A stretch of 64,000 nt of DNA from Paragorgia papillata (taxonomy: Eukaryota; Cnidaria; Anthozoa; Scleralcyonacea; Coralliidae). The stretch's first letter is position 1, and each line of letters starts with the position of its first letter. Below, in pieces: positions 34,376 through 53,700 of this stretch. The notes under the pieces were generated by a model. It was given only the letters and a program-made list of their open reading frames with translations, did not search any database and had not been told where the DNA came from. Both the position numbers and the translations under genes were made by a program. The stretch is from the NCBI GenBank assembly GCA_035771165.1, contig JAWNZC010000314.1, positions 4,618,501 through 4,682,500 of the forward strand, given 5' to 3'.

Positions 34376-35017
34376 TTAAAACAATTTATTTCTTAAGGAA
34401 TAAACAGTTGTACACAAATATACAGTTCTTAAACATACTGTCCAGCTTTTTACACTGTTTTCTAGTTTCGAACGTTTGATTTTGTATACTGTTCCGTCTT
34501 CCGTTAGCACAAGTTTGCGTTTCTGTCCTTTATGCTCTACAGGTTTGACATCCGATACTTTACACTTTTCCCGTTTATTGCTAGCTGGCAACAGAGGTAC
34601 CTTTTCGTAGTCTAGTACGCCAGCCCAATCCCCACGCTGTATAATTTTACAAACAGCACATTTTTTCCTCGTGGAAGATAATTTTGTTTTGGAAATGACA
34701 ATCTTACAACCATCTATTAACTGCTCTTTCTGTTGCTCCAAATTATCCCCAGCCTGGTATAGTATGCCATCATCCAGCTTGACAACCAGTTTGTGCTGCC
34801 CGTAATGGTCGATATGACCGATTGCAACGATGGTGTGCGTTGAATTAAGTGGTAACTCTGCCAAATTTCGCATATGCTTGTACGGAACCATTTTTTCCCT
34901 TGTTAATGTCCACACAGCTTGCGATGGAGTTGTCATGTTTGCCTGTTTTAATTTTTCTCTTTCTTCTTGTATTTCCTTGGCTTGCTCTCGTAGGTGTTTA
35001 ATGGAACACTTTTCCAT
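34376..35017 (-). CDS. Distal OB-fold-like ORF, left arm
   Basis: ATG start at 35017. The protein begins MEKCSIKHLREQAKEIQEER, a helical, coiled-coil-like N-terminus of ~30 residues. A likely beta-barrel region follows: TIVAIGHIDHYGQHKLVVKL, then DDGILYQAG, with KKCAVCKI downstream. The alternation of hydrophobic strands around 'YGxxKLVVKLDDG' looks like a ssDNA-binding OB fold; this is inference, not a domain hit. It ends with a frame change relative to the right copy, caused by a T-run difference in the region encoding the last residues. It may be a second exon of the gene starting at 35665. Confidence 0.5.
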   Translation of the reverse strand: MEKCSIKHLREQAKEIQEEREKLKQANMTTPSQAVWTLTREKMVPYKHMRNLAELPLNSTHTIVAIGHIDHYGQHKLVVKLDDGILYQAGDNLEQQKEQLIDGCKIVISKTKLSSTRKKCAVCKIIQRGDWAGVLDYEKVPLLPASNKREKCKVSDVKPVEHKGQKRKLVLTEDGTVYKIKRSKLENSVKSWTVCLRTVYLCTTVYSLRNKLF

Positions 35018-35152
35018 GTCTTTGGCGAAGGTTATGTTACAGTAAACGACAACATTTCTTTGTGGCGTAATAATAATAATAATAATAATTTAATCATTTA
35101 AATATAGCGCTCAATTATGATAAATATTCTGAAGCGCTGTACAGTGATAAAG

Positions 35153-35665
35153 TTACAACAGTGAAAATTGGGATCTCGAATTTGCTCCTTCTCGGCGTCT
35201 GACAGGTTTTCGCGTATGTACGTTTCGATGAACTTGTTTCGAATAACATAGTCCGAGTGTTCCATTTTGGTCTGTTGCTAGTAGCATGATGAACTTCTCT
35301 CCAAATTGGGTTTGGGTCTCTCGCATGGCCATGACATTATAGGGTCCCCAAGGCAAATCTTTAAGATGGATGATTATATTATCGGAGAAAGCGCTGCTAT
35401 AATTTTCTAAGAGCTGCAATCTCTTCCTTTTCTCTGCGATGGCATCTTCGAAAGGTTGTCGGCTCTCTCGGATCTCCTTCGCTGCTTCGCCAGCAATATC
35501 TTTCCATTGTTCATTTCGTTCTTTCTCGGCGGTACTATGTTGCTTTACTGGTAGCTTAACTTCCAAAATATCTGCCCTGCCCAGTTCCATGTCCACTTTA
35601 CAAGTTTTACTTCCTTGCACATGTGCGAGATAAGATGTACAGTGTTCTACACCGTTCTCGGACAT
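35153..35665 (-). CDS. Proximal OB-fold-like ORF, left arm (frameshifted at its 3' end)
   Basis: ATG at 35665, inside the central spacer: MSENGVEHCTSYLAHVQGSK. A charged helix follows (KERNEQWKDIAGEAAKEIRE), then IIHLKDLPWGPYNVMAMRET and FGEKFIMLLATDQNGT, which fits an OB-fold strand pattern. After ~35270 a neighbouring frame reads VIRNKFIETYIRENLSDAEK, a more protein-like continuation, so the gene seems to carry a one-base indel. The same break is present in the right arm. A ssDNA-binding role is inferred only. Confidence 0.5.
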   Translation of the reverse strand: MSENGVEHCTSYLAHVQGSKTCKVDMELGRADILEVKLPVKQHSTAEKERNEQWKDIAGEAAKEIRESRQPFEDAIAEKRKRLQLLENYSSAFSDNIIIHLKDLPWGPYNVMAMRETQTQFGEKFIMLLATDQNGTLGLCYSKQVHRNVHTRKPVRRREGANSRSQFSLL

Positions 35666-35687
35666 TTGGAATGCTTACTGTGACGCC

Positions 35688-36171
35688 ATGTTGCACAGCT
35701 TAGTGGTCATCGACAGAACACGCGACGTTGGCTTGGTTGTCTATACGTACAACGAAGTGACGAAGAACATAAGCGGACAGTTTGTAGACAAATGGTCAGA
35801 AAAAGAAATCTGGTGCCTTGCCATTAAGTTCCAAGCTTCCCGTGGATATCATCGAAGTATGTGATCGAAGTAAAGCTATAAGTACGAAAGGCACAACTAA
35901 GACCAAAGATGTATACGTAGACATTTCGGGAGCTCGTTATTTTAAAAGTCGAAAAGACGGCACAGATTTTACAACACGCTTGGTGTCCAACGGTGGTATC
36001 TACAGCTGGTACGAGGGGAGTAAAGAAGATAATTTACAACTTTTGGAGAAGCTGGGTATATTGCCCACGAACACTGTACATCTTATCTCGCACATGTGCA
36101 AGGAAGTAAAACTTGTAAAGTGGACATGGAACTGGGCAGGGCAGATATTTTGGAAGTTAAGCTACCAGTAA
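35688..36171 (+). pseudogene. Unique centre of the palindrome: broken coding sequence
   Basis: ATG at 35688 opens a frame MLHSLVVIDRTRDVGLVVYT running to the stop at 35864. The neighbouring frame takes over near the A-run at ~35795-35810 and reads LPVDIIEVCDRSKAISTKGT, then VYVDISGARYFKSRKDGTDF. It passes into the right arm out of frame with the proximal ORF. Two frame changes mean it is not translated as one protein. The start is only 23 bp from the divergent minus-strand ATG at 35665, so the centre may have been a divergent promoter or the missing N-terminus of the arm gene. Confidence 0.4.
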
Positions 36172-36563
36172 AGCAACATAGTACCGCCGAGAAAGAACGA
36201 AATGAACAATGGAAAGATATTGCTGGCGAAGCAGCGAAGGAGATCCGAGAGAGCCGACAACCTTTCGAAGATGCCATCGCAGAGAAAAGGAAGAGATTGC
36301 AGCTCTTAGAAAATTATAGCAGCGCTTTCTCCGATAATATAATCATCCATCTTAAAGATTTGCCTTGGGGACCCTATAATGTCATGGCCATGCGAGAGAC
36401 CCAAACCCAATTTGGAGAGAAGTTCATCATGCTACTAGCAACAGACCAAAATGGAACACTCGGACTATGTTATTCGAAACAAGTTCATCGAAACGTACAT
36501 ACGCGAAAACCTGTCAGACGCCGAGAAGGAGCAAATTCGAGATCCCAATTTTCACTGTTGTAA
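36033..36563 (+). CDS. Proximal OB-fold-like ORF, right arm
   Basis: The frame is open from 36033 and covers HCTSYLAHVQGSKTCKVDME through IIHLKDLPWGPYNVMAMRET. It is identical in the portion shared with the left-arm ORF, including the 3' frame break. It has no ATG of its own before the shared segment, unlike the left copy, whose ATG lies in the spacer. A start upstream, or translation from an internal ATG, would be needed. Confidence 0.4.
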   Translation, partial: FTTFGEAGYIAHEHCTSYLAHVQGSKTCKVDMELGRADILEVKLPVKQHSTAEKERNEQWKDIAGEAAKEIRESRQPFEDAIAEKRKRLQLLENYSSAFSDNIIIHLKDLPWGPYNVMAMRETQTQFGEKFIMLLATDQNGTLGLCYSKQVHRNVHTRKPVRRREGANSRSQFSLL

Positions 36564-36698
36564 CTTTATCACTGTACAGCGCTTCAGAATATTTATCATA
36601 ATTGAAGCGCTATATTAAATGATTAAATTATTATTATTATTATTATTACGCCACAAAGAAATGTTGTCGTTTACTGTAACATAACCTTCGCCAAAGAC

Positions 36699-37286
36699 AT
36701 GGAAAAGTGTTCCATTAAACACCTACGAGAGCAAGCCAAGGAAATACAAGAAGAAAGAGAAAAATTAAAACAGGCAAACATGACAACTCCATCGCAAGCT
36801 GTGTGGACATTAACAAGGGAAAAAATGGTTCCGTACAAGCATATGCGAAATTTGGCAGAGTTACCACTTAATTCAACGCACACCATCGTTGCAATCGGTC
36901 ATATCGACCATTACGGGCAGCACAAACTGGTTGTCAAGCTGGATGATGGCATACTATACCAGGCTGGGGATAATTTGGAGCAACAGAAAGAGCAGTTAAT
37001 AGATGGTTGTAAGATTGTCATTTCCAAAACAAAATTATCTTCCACGAGGAAAAAATGTGCTGTTTGTAAAATTATACAGCGTGGGGATTGGGCTGGCGTA
37101 CTAGACTACGAAAAGGTACCTCTGTTGCCAGCTAGCAATAAACGGGAAAAGTGTAAAGTATCGGATGTCAAACCTGTAGAGCATAAAGGACAGAAACGCA
37201 AACTTGTGCTAACGGAAGACGGAACAGTATACAAAATCAAACGTTCGAAACTAGAAAACAGTGTAAAAGCTGGACAGTATGTTTAA
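36699..37286 (+). CDS. Distal OB-fold-like ORF, right arm, 195 aa
   Basis: ATG at 36699. It is the inverted copy of the ORF at 34376-35017, with the same MEKCSIKHLREQAKEIQEER start and YGQHKLVVKLDDGILYQAG core. It terminates at KLENSVKAGQYV. The left copy instead reads through ...SVKSWTVCL, so one of them has a shifted C-terminus. An AATAAA signal lies just after (about 37323). Confidence 0.5.
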   Translation: MEKCSIKHLREQAKEIQEEREKLKQANMTTPSQAVWTLTREKMVPYKHMRNLAELPLNSTHTIVAIGHIDHYGQHKLVVKLDDGILYQAGDNLEQQKEQLIDGCKIVISKTKLSSTRKKCAVCKIIQRGDWAGVLDYEKVPLLPASNKREKCKVSDVKPVEHKGQKRKLVLTEDGTVYKIKRSKLENSVKAGQYV

Positions 37287-37461
37287 GAACTGTATATTTG
37301 TGTACAACTGTTATTCTTTAAGAAATAAATTGTTTAAAACGTTAATCTGTGTGTTAATCTATGCATGCAAGCAAAGCGGTGTCCCAGCAACATTATTTTC
37401 TCCTAAAAATGTATACATTTTCGTATTCGTGTTACCCCTTTATCCTCCTTTTGAGTGACAT

Positions 37462-37590
37462 CTAGGGTTAGGGGGGAAACTAGGGTTAGAAGGTCCCAAA
37501 GGAGCACGAGAATGAATAAATAATAAGTGTGACGTAGAAGAAAACCGTGGGTTGAGCGACAGTTAGGGTTAGGGGTTAGGGTTAGAGGTT
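37462..37590. repeat. Telomere-like TTAGGG tracts (right arm)
   Basis: Mirror of the left-arm tracts, at about 37463-37490 and 37562-37590, in the same position relative to the minisatellite and the distal ORF. Confidence 0.7.
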
Positions 37591-37673
37591 CCTATAGGAG
37601 CATGAGAATGAACAATTAAAAATTGAATATTTAATGAGGCGGAATCCCTTTGGGCGCTATATGGGGGGCATTA

Positions 37674-40118
37674 CTACTAACGCCAAGAACACTAGTAACG
37701 CCAAGAACACTAGTAACGCCAAGAACACTAGTAACGCAAAGAACACTAGTAACGCCAAGAACACTAGCAACGCAAAGAACACTAGTAACGCCAAGAACAC
37801 TAGTAACGCCAAGAACACTAGTAACGCCAGGAACACTAGTAACGCCAAGAACACTAGTAACGCAAAGAACACTAGTAACGCCAGGAACACTAGTAACCAA
37901 AGAACACTAATAACGCCAGGAACACTAGTAACGCAAAGAACACTAGTAACGCAAAGAACACTAGTAACGCCAAGAACACTAGTAACGCCAAGAACACTAG
38001 TAACGCCAGGAACACTAGTAACGCCAAGAACACTAGTAACGCAAAGAACACTAGTAACGCCAGGAACACTAGTAACCAAAGAACACTAATAACGCCAGGA
38101 ACACTAGTAACGCAAAGAACACTAGTAACGCAAAGAACACTAGTAACGCCAAGAACACTAGTAACGCAAAGAACACTAGTAACGCAAGAACACTAGTAAC
38201 GCAAAGAACACTAGTAACGCCAAGAACACTAGTAACGCAAAGAACACTAGTAATGCCAGGAACACTAGTAACGCCAAGAACACTAGTAACGCCAAGAACA
38301 CTAGTAACGCCAAGAACACTAGTAACGCAAAGAACACTAGTAACGCCAAGAACACTAGCAACGCAAAGAACACTAGTAACGCCAAGAACACTAGTAACGC
38401 CAAGAACACTAGTAACGCCAGGAACACTAGTAACGCCAAGAACACTAGTAACGCAAAGAACACTAGTAACGCCAGGAACACTAGTAACGCAAAGAACACT
38501 AATAACGCCAGGAACACTAGTAACGCAAAGAACACTAGTAACGCAAAGAACACTAGTAACGCAAAGAACACTAGTAACGCAAAGAACACTAGTAACGCCA
38601 AGAACACTAGTAACGCAAAGAACACTAGTAACGCAAGAACACTAGTAACGCAAAGAACACTAGTAACGCCAAGAACACTAGTAACGCAAAGAACACTAGT
38701 AATGCCAGGAACACTAGTAACGCAAAGAACACTAGTAACGCAAAGAACACTAGTAACGCCAGGAACACTAGTAACGCAAAGAACACTAGTAACGCCAGGA
38801 ACACTAGTAACGCAAATGACACTAGTAACGCCAGGAACACTAGTAACGCAAAGAACACTAGTAACGCCAAGAACACTAGTAACGCAAAGAACACTAGTAA
38901 CGCCAGGAACACTAGTAACGCAAAGAACACTAGTAACGCAAGGAACACTAGTAATGCCAAGAACACTAGTAACGCAAAGAACACTAGTAACGCCAGGAAC
39001 ACTAGTAACGCCAAGAACACTAGTAACGCCAGGAACACTAGTAACGCAAAGAACACTAGTAACGCAAAGAACACTAGTAACGCCAGGAACACTAGTAACG
39101 CAAAGAACACTAGTAACGCCAGGAACACTAGTAACGCAAATGACACTAGTAACGCCAGGAACACTAGTAACGCAAAGAACACTAGTAACGCCAAGAACAC
39201 TAGTAACGCAAAGAACACTAGTAACGCCAGGAACACTAGTAACGCAAAGAACACTAGTAACGCCAAGAACACTAGTAACGCAAAGAACACTAGTAATGCC
39301 AAGAACACTAGTAACGCAAAGAACACTAGTAACGCCAGGAACACTAGTAACGCAAAGAACACTAGTAACGCAAGGAACACTAGTAATGCCAAGAACACTA
39401 GTAACGCAAAGAACACTAGTAACGCCAGGAACACTAGTAACGCCAAGAACACTAGTAACGCCAGGAACACTAGTAACGCCAGGAACACTAGTAACACCAA
39501 GAACGCTAGCAACGCCAAGAACACTAGTAACGCCAAGAACACTAGTAACGCCAGGAACTCTAGGAACGACAAGAACGCTAGGAACGCCAAGAACTCTAGG
39601 AACGCCAAGAACGCTAGGAACTCTAAGAACTGCAAGAACGCTAGTAACGCCAGGAACGCAAAGAACGCCAAGAACGCCAAGAACGCCAAGAACGCCAAGA
39701 ACGCCAAGAACGCTAGTAATGCAAAGAAGGCTAGGAACGACAAGAACGCTAGTAACGCCAAGAACGCTAGGAACGACAAGAACGCTAGTAACGCCAAGAA
39801 CGCTAGGAACGCCAGGAACGACAAGAACGCTAGTAACGCAAAGAACGCCAGGAACGCCAAGAACTCTAGGAACGCCAAGAACGCTAGTAACGCAAAGAAC
39901 GCTAGTAAAGCAAAGAACGCCAAGAACGCTAGGAACGACAAGAACGCTAGTAACGCCAAGAACGCCAGGAACGCTAGGAACGACAAGAACGCTAGTAACG
40001 CAAAGAACGCCAGGAACGCCAAGAACTCTAGAACGCCAAGAACGCTAGTAACGCAAAGAACGCCAAGAACTCTCGGAACGCCAAGAACGCCAGGAACTCT
40101 TGGAACGCCAGGAAGGCT
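37674..40118. repeat. 18-bp minisatellite, right array (~2.4 kb)
   Basis: The mirror of the left array, read on the plus strand, about 0.8 kb longer. It contains internal duplications, such as the block around 37900-38060 with 'aaccaaagaacactaataacg' occurring twice. Single-base losses at about 37895, 38070, 38190 and 38635 break the NAKNTS frame that is intact on the left. Confidence 0.95.
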
Positions 40119-40583
40119 AGGAACGCCGCTGCTCAAAGTATCGCGTATTAAATTTGTATGACGTTGTATGACGTCATTTGGGGACTCTTATATGAAACTT
40201 CAGCCGTTATCACAGTGCAAAAATCTGTAATCACAGTGCAAAAATCTGTTATCACAGTGCAAAAATCTGTTATCACTAACAACCAATCAAATTGATTGTA
40301 CAGCGGATTTTTCTCGACACAAAACAAACAAAGATGGCGGCCAAGATTCGGCGGTTTTGGGGATAATTTGTTCAAATTTGAAGCTACTTATGCTTTAATA
40401 TTGCCAAGTGAAGTACCTACAAGAAGACCAGAAGCTTCTTTATGCCTCGAGTAAACGTTTTCAAGTATAGTAAAGGAAGCGAAGCGTTTTTTAACAGATA
40501 AATATGCGACGAGTGGACGGCTAAACACGTACGTTAAAATGTTAGTACAGTTCTGAACATTTTTTCATGTATATTATTAATAA

Positions 40584-40749
40584 GTAATAGCATGGTTTCT
40601 CGTGCAATTTGGAAAAAAACATGCACTCGTGAGTTTTTCAAATACTTCAAATAGCACTCGTCCTTCGGACTCGTGCTATTTTGACAGTATTTGAAAAACT
40701 CACTCGTGCATGTTTTTTTCCAAATTGCACTCGAAACCATGCTATTACC
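40584..40749. mobile_element. Hairpin MITE (GTAATAGCATGG), copy 1
   Basis: 'gtaatagcatggttt' to its inverse 'aaaccatgctattac', with arms including 'caatttggaaaaaaacatgc' and 'gagtttttcaaat'. It sits 6 bp outside the right end of the giant element. Copy 2 is at 51180-51346. Confidence 0.85.
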
Positions 40750-40868
40750 TATACTAATTAGTCGGAAAATGTTCGAGCCCGGACGCCGCGCGGAAAGGAT
40801 CGTGCTGGATGTGTTTTTTAGTAAGAACGCAATGTTCGCGGGCTCGCACGTCTTGGACCAAAACAAAT

Positions 40869-49806
<8,938 letters not shown>

Positions 49807-49823
49807 TGAAATGTTGGACTACC

Positions 49824-49829
49824 AATAAA
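49824..49829 (+). promoter_or_regulatory. Polyadenylation signal AATAAA for PSMF1
   Basis: AATAAA lies 18 bases after the PSMF1 stop codon; further AATAAA-like sites occur downstream, so the very short 3' UTR is the simplest reading but not the only one. Confidence 0.55.
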
Positions 49830-50703
49830 ATGTATATAAAGTTTATTACTTTCTTGGCAAGAGTGATGCAATACAAGTTGATCAACCATGGATCAACTGT
49901 CTAGCCTACAATGTACTTGTAAAAATTTGTATAGTTAATCATCAATTACAAAGGATTAAAAATCTAGTCAGACTATAATAATTCTAATACACGAGGTGGA
50001 AATCAGTACAGACTTCCTTCTAGCATCCTATCTGTAAAATTACTGTTACCAGACAAATTTCTATAATTTATTGTAGATAAAGGAGGATATTTTTTGCTAC
50101 CAAATGTATCACAAGATACAAGCTTGGATTTGGGAGCACAGTTACACATGTAATAGGCATGAAACAATTCTCAAAATAACTCATGAAAAACAGAATGACC
50201 CATCTGATACTGTTAGTAAACAACTTTCATAAATAAAACACAAATTTAATGTCGATTTTCTCTTTAAATACTGATTTTGAGAATTTGTATCAAGCACTCA
50301 AAATTGTTTTAACATGATAACGTTTTCTTCTGCTTTTGATATTTGTATTACATGAAACTGAACATCCTCCTTTGTAAATTAAGTACACAAGTTTATTACT
50401 GGGGAAATTGGACACTTACAGTTTAGAACTTAAAACTCTAAGGGGACTGTTAAGGGGATTGTTCATTAGATGCAACTAAATCCTCTGTTAAGTTCTGTTT
50501 GGCATTTACATATAAACTTCCTATGTACTACAGAACACACTACTGGTTTATTAATTTAAAATGTTCAAATACAGAGCTTGGTCAATTCATACATATTTCT
50601 TTTCAAAAATAATTCTGATCTATTAGAAAATAAGCATTATTCTCTTGATAGTTTTGGACGCACTTTAATGGCAGCTACATTATGTTCTTTTTGCAAATTC
50701 CAT

Positions 50704-53700
50704 TCATTGCACACAACATGCTGATCCTTCTTTTAGTCTTCTTGCTGGCTTATATTTCTCCAGGTAAGCAAGCTGGTTGGCATTAATAGCCCCACGTCGT
50801 TGTCTAACAATACAAAAGATTTTGTCAACATACACTTAAAAGTATAAATACTTTTTGAGTAGTTGTGCTTTGGCTGCTCAAGGCCAGGGCATCTACACTA
50901 CCCTTACTGTAATATACCTGTCAAGCACGATACAAAAACACCAGATCAAATACAAATGCAAGTTGTAGTGGTAGACTGTAGCATTGATAAAACACTACAG
51001 AAAATATTGATTCCTAAACCTTATGTACATGTACTGTAACCCTTCAACTCCCAAGCCAGCTAAAACCAGCCGTTTATTATTTTACTCTGTTTACATATAT
51101 GTATAATGCCAGACAATTTTATTTGTCAAGTTAGAACTTCTATTAGTCAAAGGGTTAACTATATATAATTATATGTATAGGTAATAGCATGGTTTTGAGT
51201 GCAATTTGGAAAAAAACATGCACGAGTGAGTTTTTCAAAGACTATCAAAATTGCACAAGTCCAAAGGACGAGTGCTATTTGAGGTTTTGAAAAACTCATG
51301 AGTGCGTGTTTTTTTTCCAAATTGCACAAGAAATCATGCTATTACCTATTAATAATATACATGAAGAAATTTAACATGAAGAAATTTAACATGAAGAGAA
51401 TCTTTCCAATCAAACCGCTTTGTACAAATAACATACATGAAAAAATTTAACAGGGAGAGCTTTTTTCTAGTCAAAAATGATTTTTGTACAAATTAAAAAA
51501 AATAAAAAATTTGCACTGTATTTCCTTTTTTCTGCACTGTATTTCCTCAAAACTACATTGCTCTCAGCCAATCAGAATGTTTTTCATGTATATTATTAGT
51601 GTAATTTTATGACTTGATATCTCATTTAATTCCATACATGTACAGTACCTCCTGATAAATTCAACAGCATCTTCATACTTCATTCCAGCTTCAATTAAAG
51701 CAATTGCCACCAAAACTGGTGCTCTAAAAACAAATGATCAGAACAATTTTGTAATAAAACTGTGGTCTCATTATTTTCAAGGTATAAAAAAATTACTAAA
51801 TAGAGGCCAATGTAAAATTTACCACTTACAGTATTAAAAAATTACATTTCCAAAGAGAAATTCCAGACTTGGTTGCAAAACTTGATTTTATTTTAGTTGT
51901 AAAAGCCCCTTATAAGTAATAACCCAGTGCTTTCAATGATCGCGCTCGCGCTCGCCCACACGCTCCCAAGTTCGTTCTGCCAGCGCGATTGATCGCGCTG
52001 GCAGATGAGTAATTTGTCATAAAATGCGCTCGCAGATTATCTTCCACTGCCTAGAAATGGAGTAAATAAATGCTCAGTTGTATATAATATGAAAATAATG
52101 GAATATCTCTTGTTTACTCTGTGCAGGAGTATACAGTCTAGCTTATAAAAACAAATCAATAAACTGGCGGCGTGGTTTTGAACAACTTTATGCACGCATA
52201 TTTACGAATTATGGCATCACAGGGAGATAAATTGTTCTTGGTTTTATTAAATTAACGGGTTTAGGTATTAAATATTTTTAGTTTGTTTCTAGTGGCAGGC
52301 TAACTGCACTCTCCAGTGACGTACTGTATTGTCTTGCTGCATATTGTTTAATTGATATTCGTATTATTAAAAACTAGCCGAAATCGGCGAAAATGCAAAA
52401 TAGCGTTCCTTTGCTCACGGGGACGTCCGCTGCATGTTCCGGCGCGGCAATATCGGGATAAACACTACAAAATCTCAAACTTTATGCTAGTTGTGCAGAT
52501 GAAAACCACAAATGACACTTAAAACATTGGTTTGAAGTTCATTTTTATGATAATAGACTGTTAAAATTGACCCAGGAAATGTAACAGGAAGTCATCAACA
52601 TAAACCGGCGCTGTTTTTCAAGAAAAACCAAATCGCGCTGCCCAGTTGTGAAATCTGCTCTGGCGAGCGCGATCCATCGCGCTGGCGTATTTTATTCATT
52701 GAAAGCACTGGTTAATAACCCATCCCTACCTAAACTAAAGCTAGCCCTATAATTATTATGATAAAGGTATTGTTTTATTTGGTCTAATGCAAGGCTTGAA
52801 ATTTTCAAATTTCAGCAGTATCCAAGTGGATACGAGGTTTCTGAATTTGGTATCCCTCCTTGAAATCTAGTATCCCACTTTTGAATACTAAACATCTCAA
52901 CGTGCAATATCTAAAAATAACTATAACAGTATGTGACAGTACCTGCATTTACATTACATTTTAAGACATTACGTTACATTCTAAGACATTACGCTACATT
53001 CTAAGACGTTACACTATACATTCTAAGACATCACGCTCTATATAAGACATTACGCTACATTCCAAGACATTAATAATGCTACATTATAAGACATTACACT
53101 ACATTCTAAGACATTAATAATGCTACATTATAAGACATTACGTTACAATGTAACAACATTGTAATGTAATGTCTTAGAATGTAGCATTATTGGCTTATAA
53201 TGTAGACATTACATTGTCTTAAAATGTAATATAATGTCTTAAAATGTAAGATGTTACATCAGATTCTGTGGCTGTGCACTACCGAAAATTTTATTGTATC
53301 CCATTGGATACTGAAGCCAAGACTTCTAGTATCCAAAATGTAAATCTAGTATCCCGTGGATATAGGGATACTGCAAGTTTCAAGCCCTGTAATGCCAGAC
53401 AATTTTACTTGTTAATGTAAACTTTAATAAACAATGGGCTAACAACCACAATGTAGTGTACTGTATAGTGTATACATGTACATGTAATACTGTAGGCTTA
53501 TTTAATACTGCCAAGACAGTAAAATAAGTACCAACTTCAGGAGAAAAGGCACCTTAAAATATTAGTGTCACTCCTGTAGATGTGTTACTGTTACAACAAA
53601 ATTAACTTAAAACATACAGCATACCTTCCTAAACCAGCCACACAATGAACTGCAATACATGATCCCAATTTATCATGAAATCTTATTTTAATTAAGTTTA

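Larger units (their letters stand above)
32323..35647. repeat. Left arm of the giant inverted repeat
   Basis: It matches the right arm in reverse from the 'gtgcaaaaatctgttatcac' units to the inner junction 'gatgtacagtgttc' (35634-35647). It is shorter than the right arm because its minisatellite is ~1.6 kb rather than ~2.4 kb. Confidence 0.9.
36069..40276. repeat. Right arm of the giant inverted repeat
   Basis: The inverse of the left arm, beginning at 'gaacactgtacatc' (36069-36082). Small differences include 'taaagaataac' versus 'taaggaataaac' near the distal ORF end and one T more or less in the 'ctttttacactg' run. That run changes the distal ORF's last residues. Confidence 0.9.
32245..40577. 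mobile_element. Giant TA-flanked inverted-repeat element, ~8.3 kb
   Basis: The ends ATAATATACATGAAAAAAT and ATTTTTTCATGTATATTAT are each bounded by TA (32243-44, 40578-79). Inside are two long arms, 32323-35647 and 36069-40276, around a 421-bp centre. From the outside in, each arm holds three to four ~20-bp 'gtgcaaaaatctgttatcac' units, a unique block with 'aagtatcgcgtattaaattt', an 18-bp minisatellite, telomere-like TTAGGG tracts, and two OB-fold-like ORFs. The arms look about 98% identical outside the minisatellite, differing by scattered indels. No transposase was recognised. A 245-bp element at 51352-51596 shares the same ends. It could be a transposon, a fold-back duplication inside a transposon, or in part an assembly product. 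Confidence 0.75.

Noticed and set aside
35439..35633. Shadow ORFs duplicated at 35439-35633 and 36083-36277
   Set aside because: Antisense to the proximal OB-like ORFs in the two arms; identical only because the arms are.
38625..40136. 503-aa ORF opposite the right minisatellite (and 530-aa ORF on the left)
   Set aside because: Open only because the 18-bp unit keeps every frame open; antisense to the NAKNTS frame.
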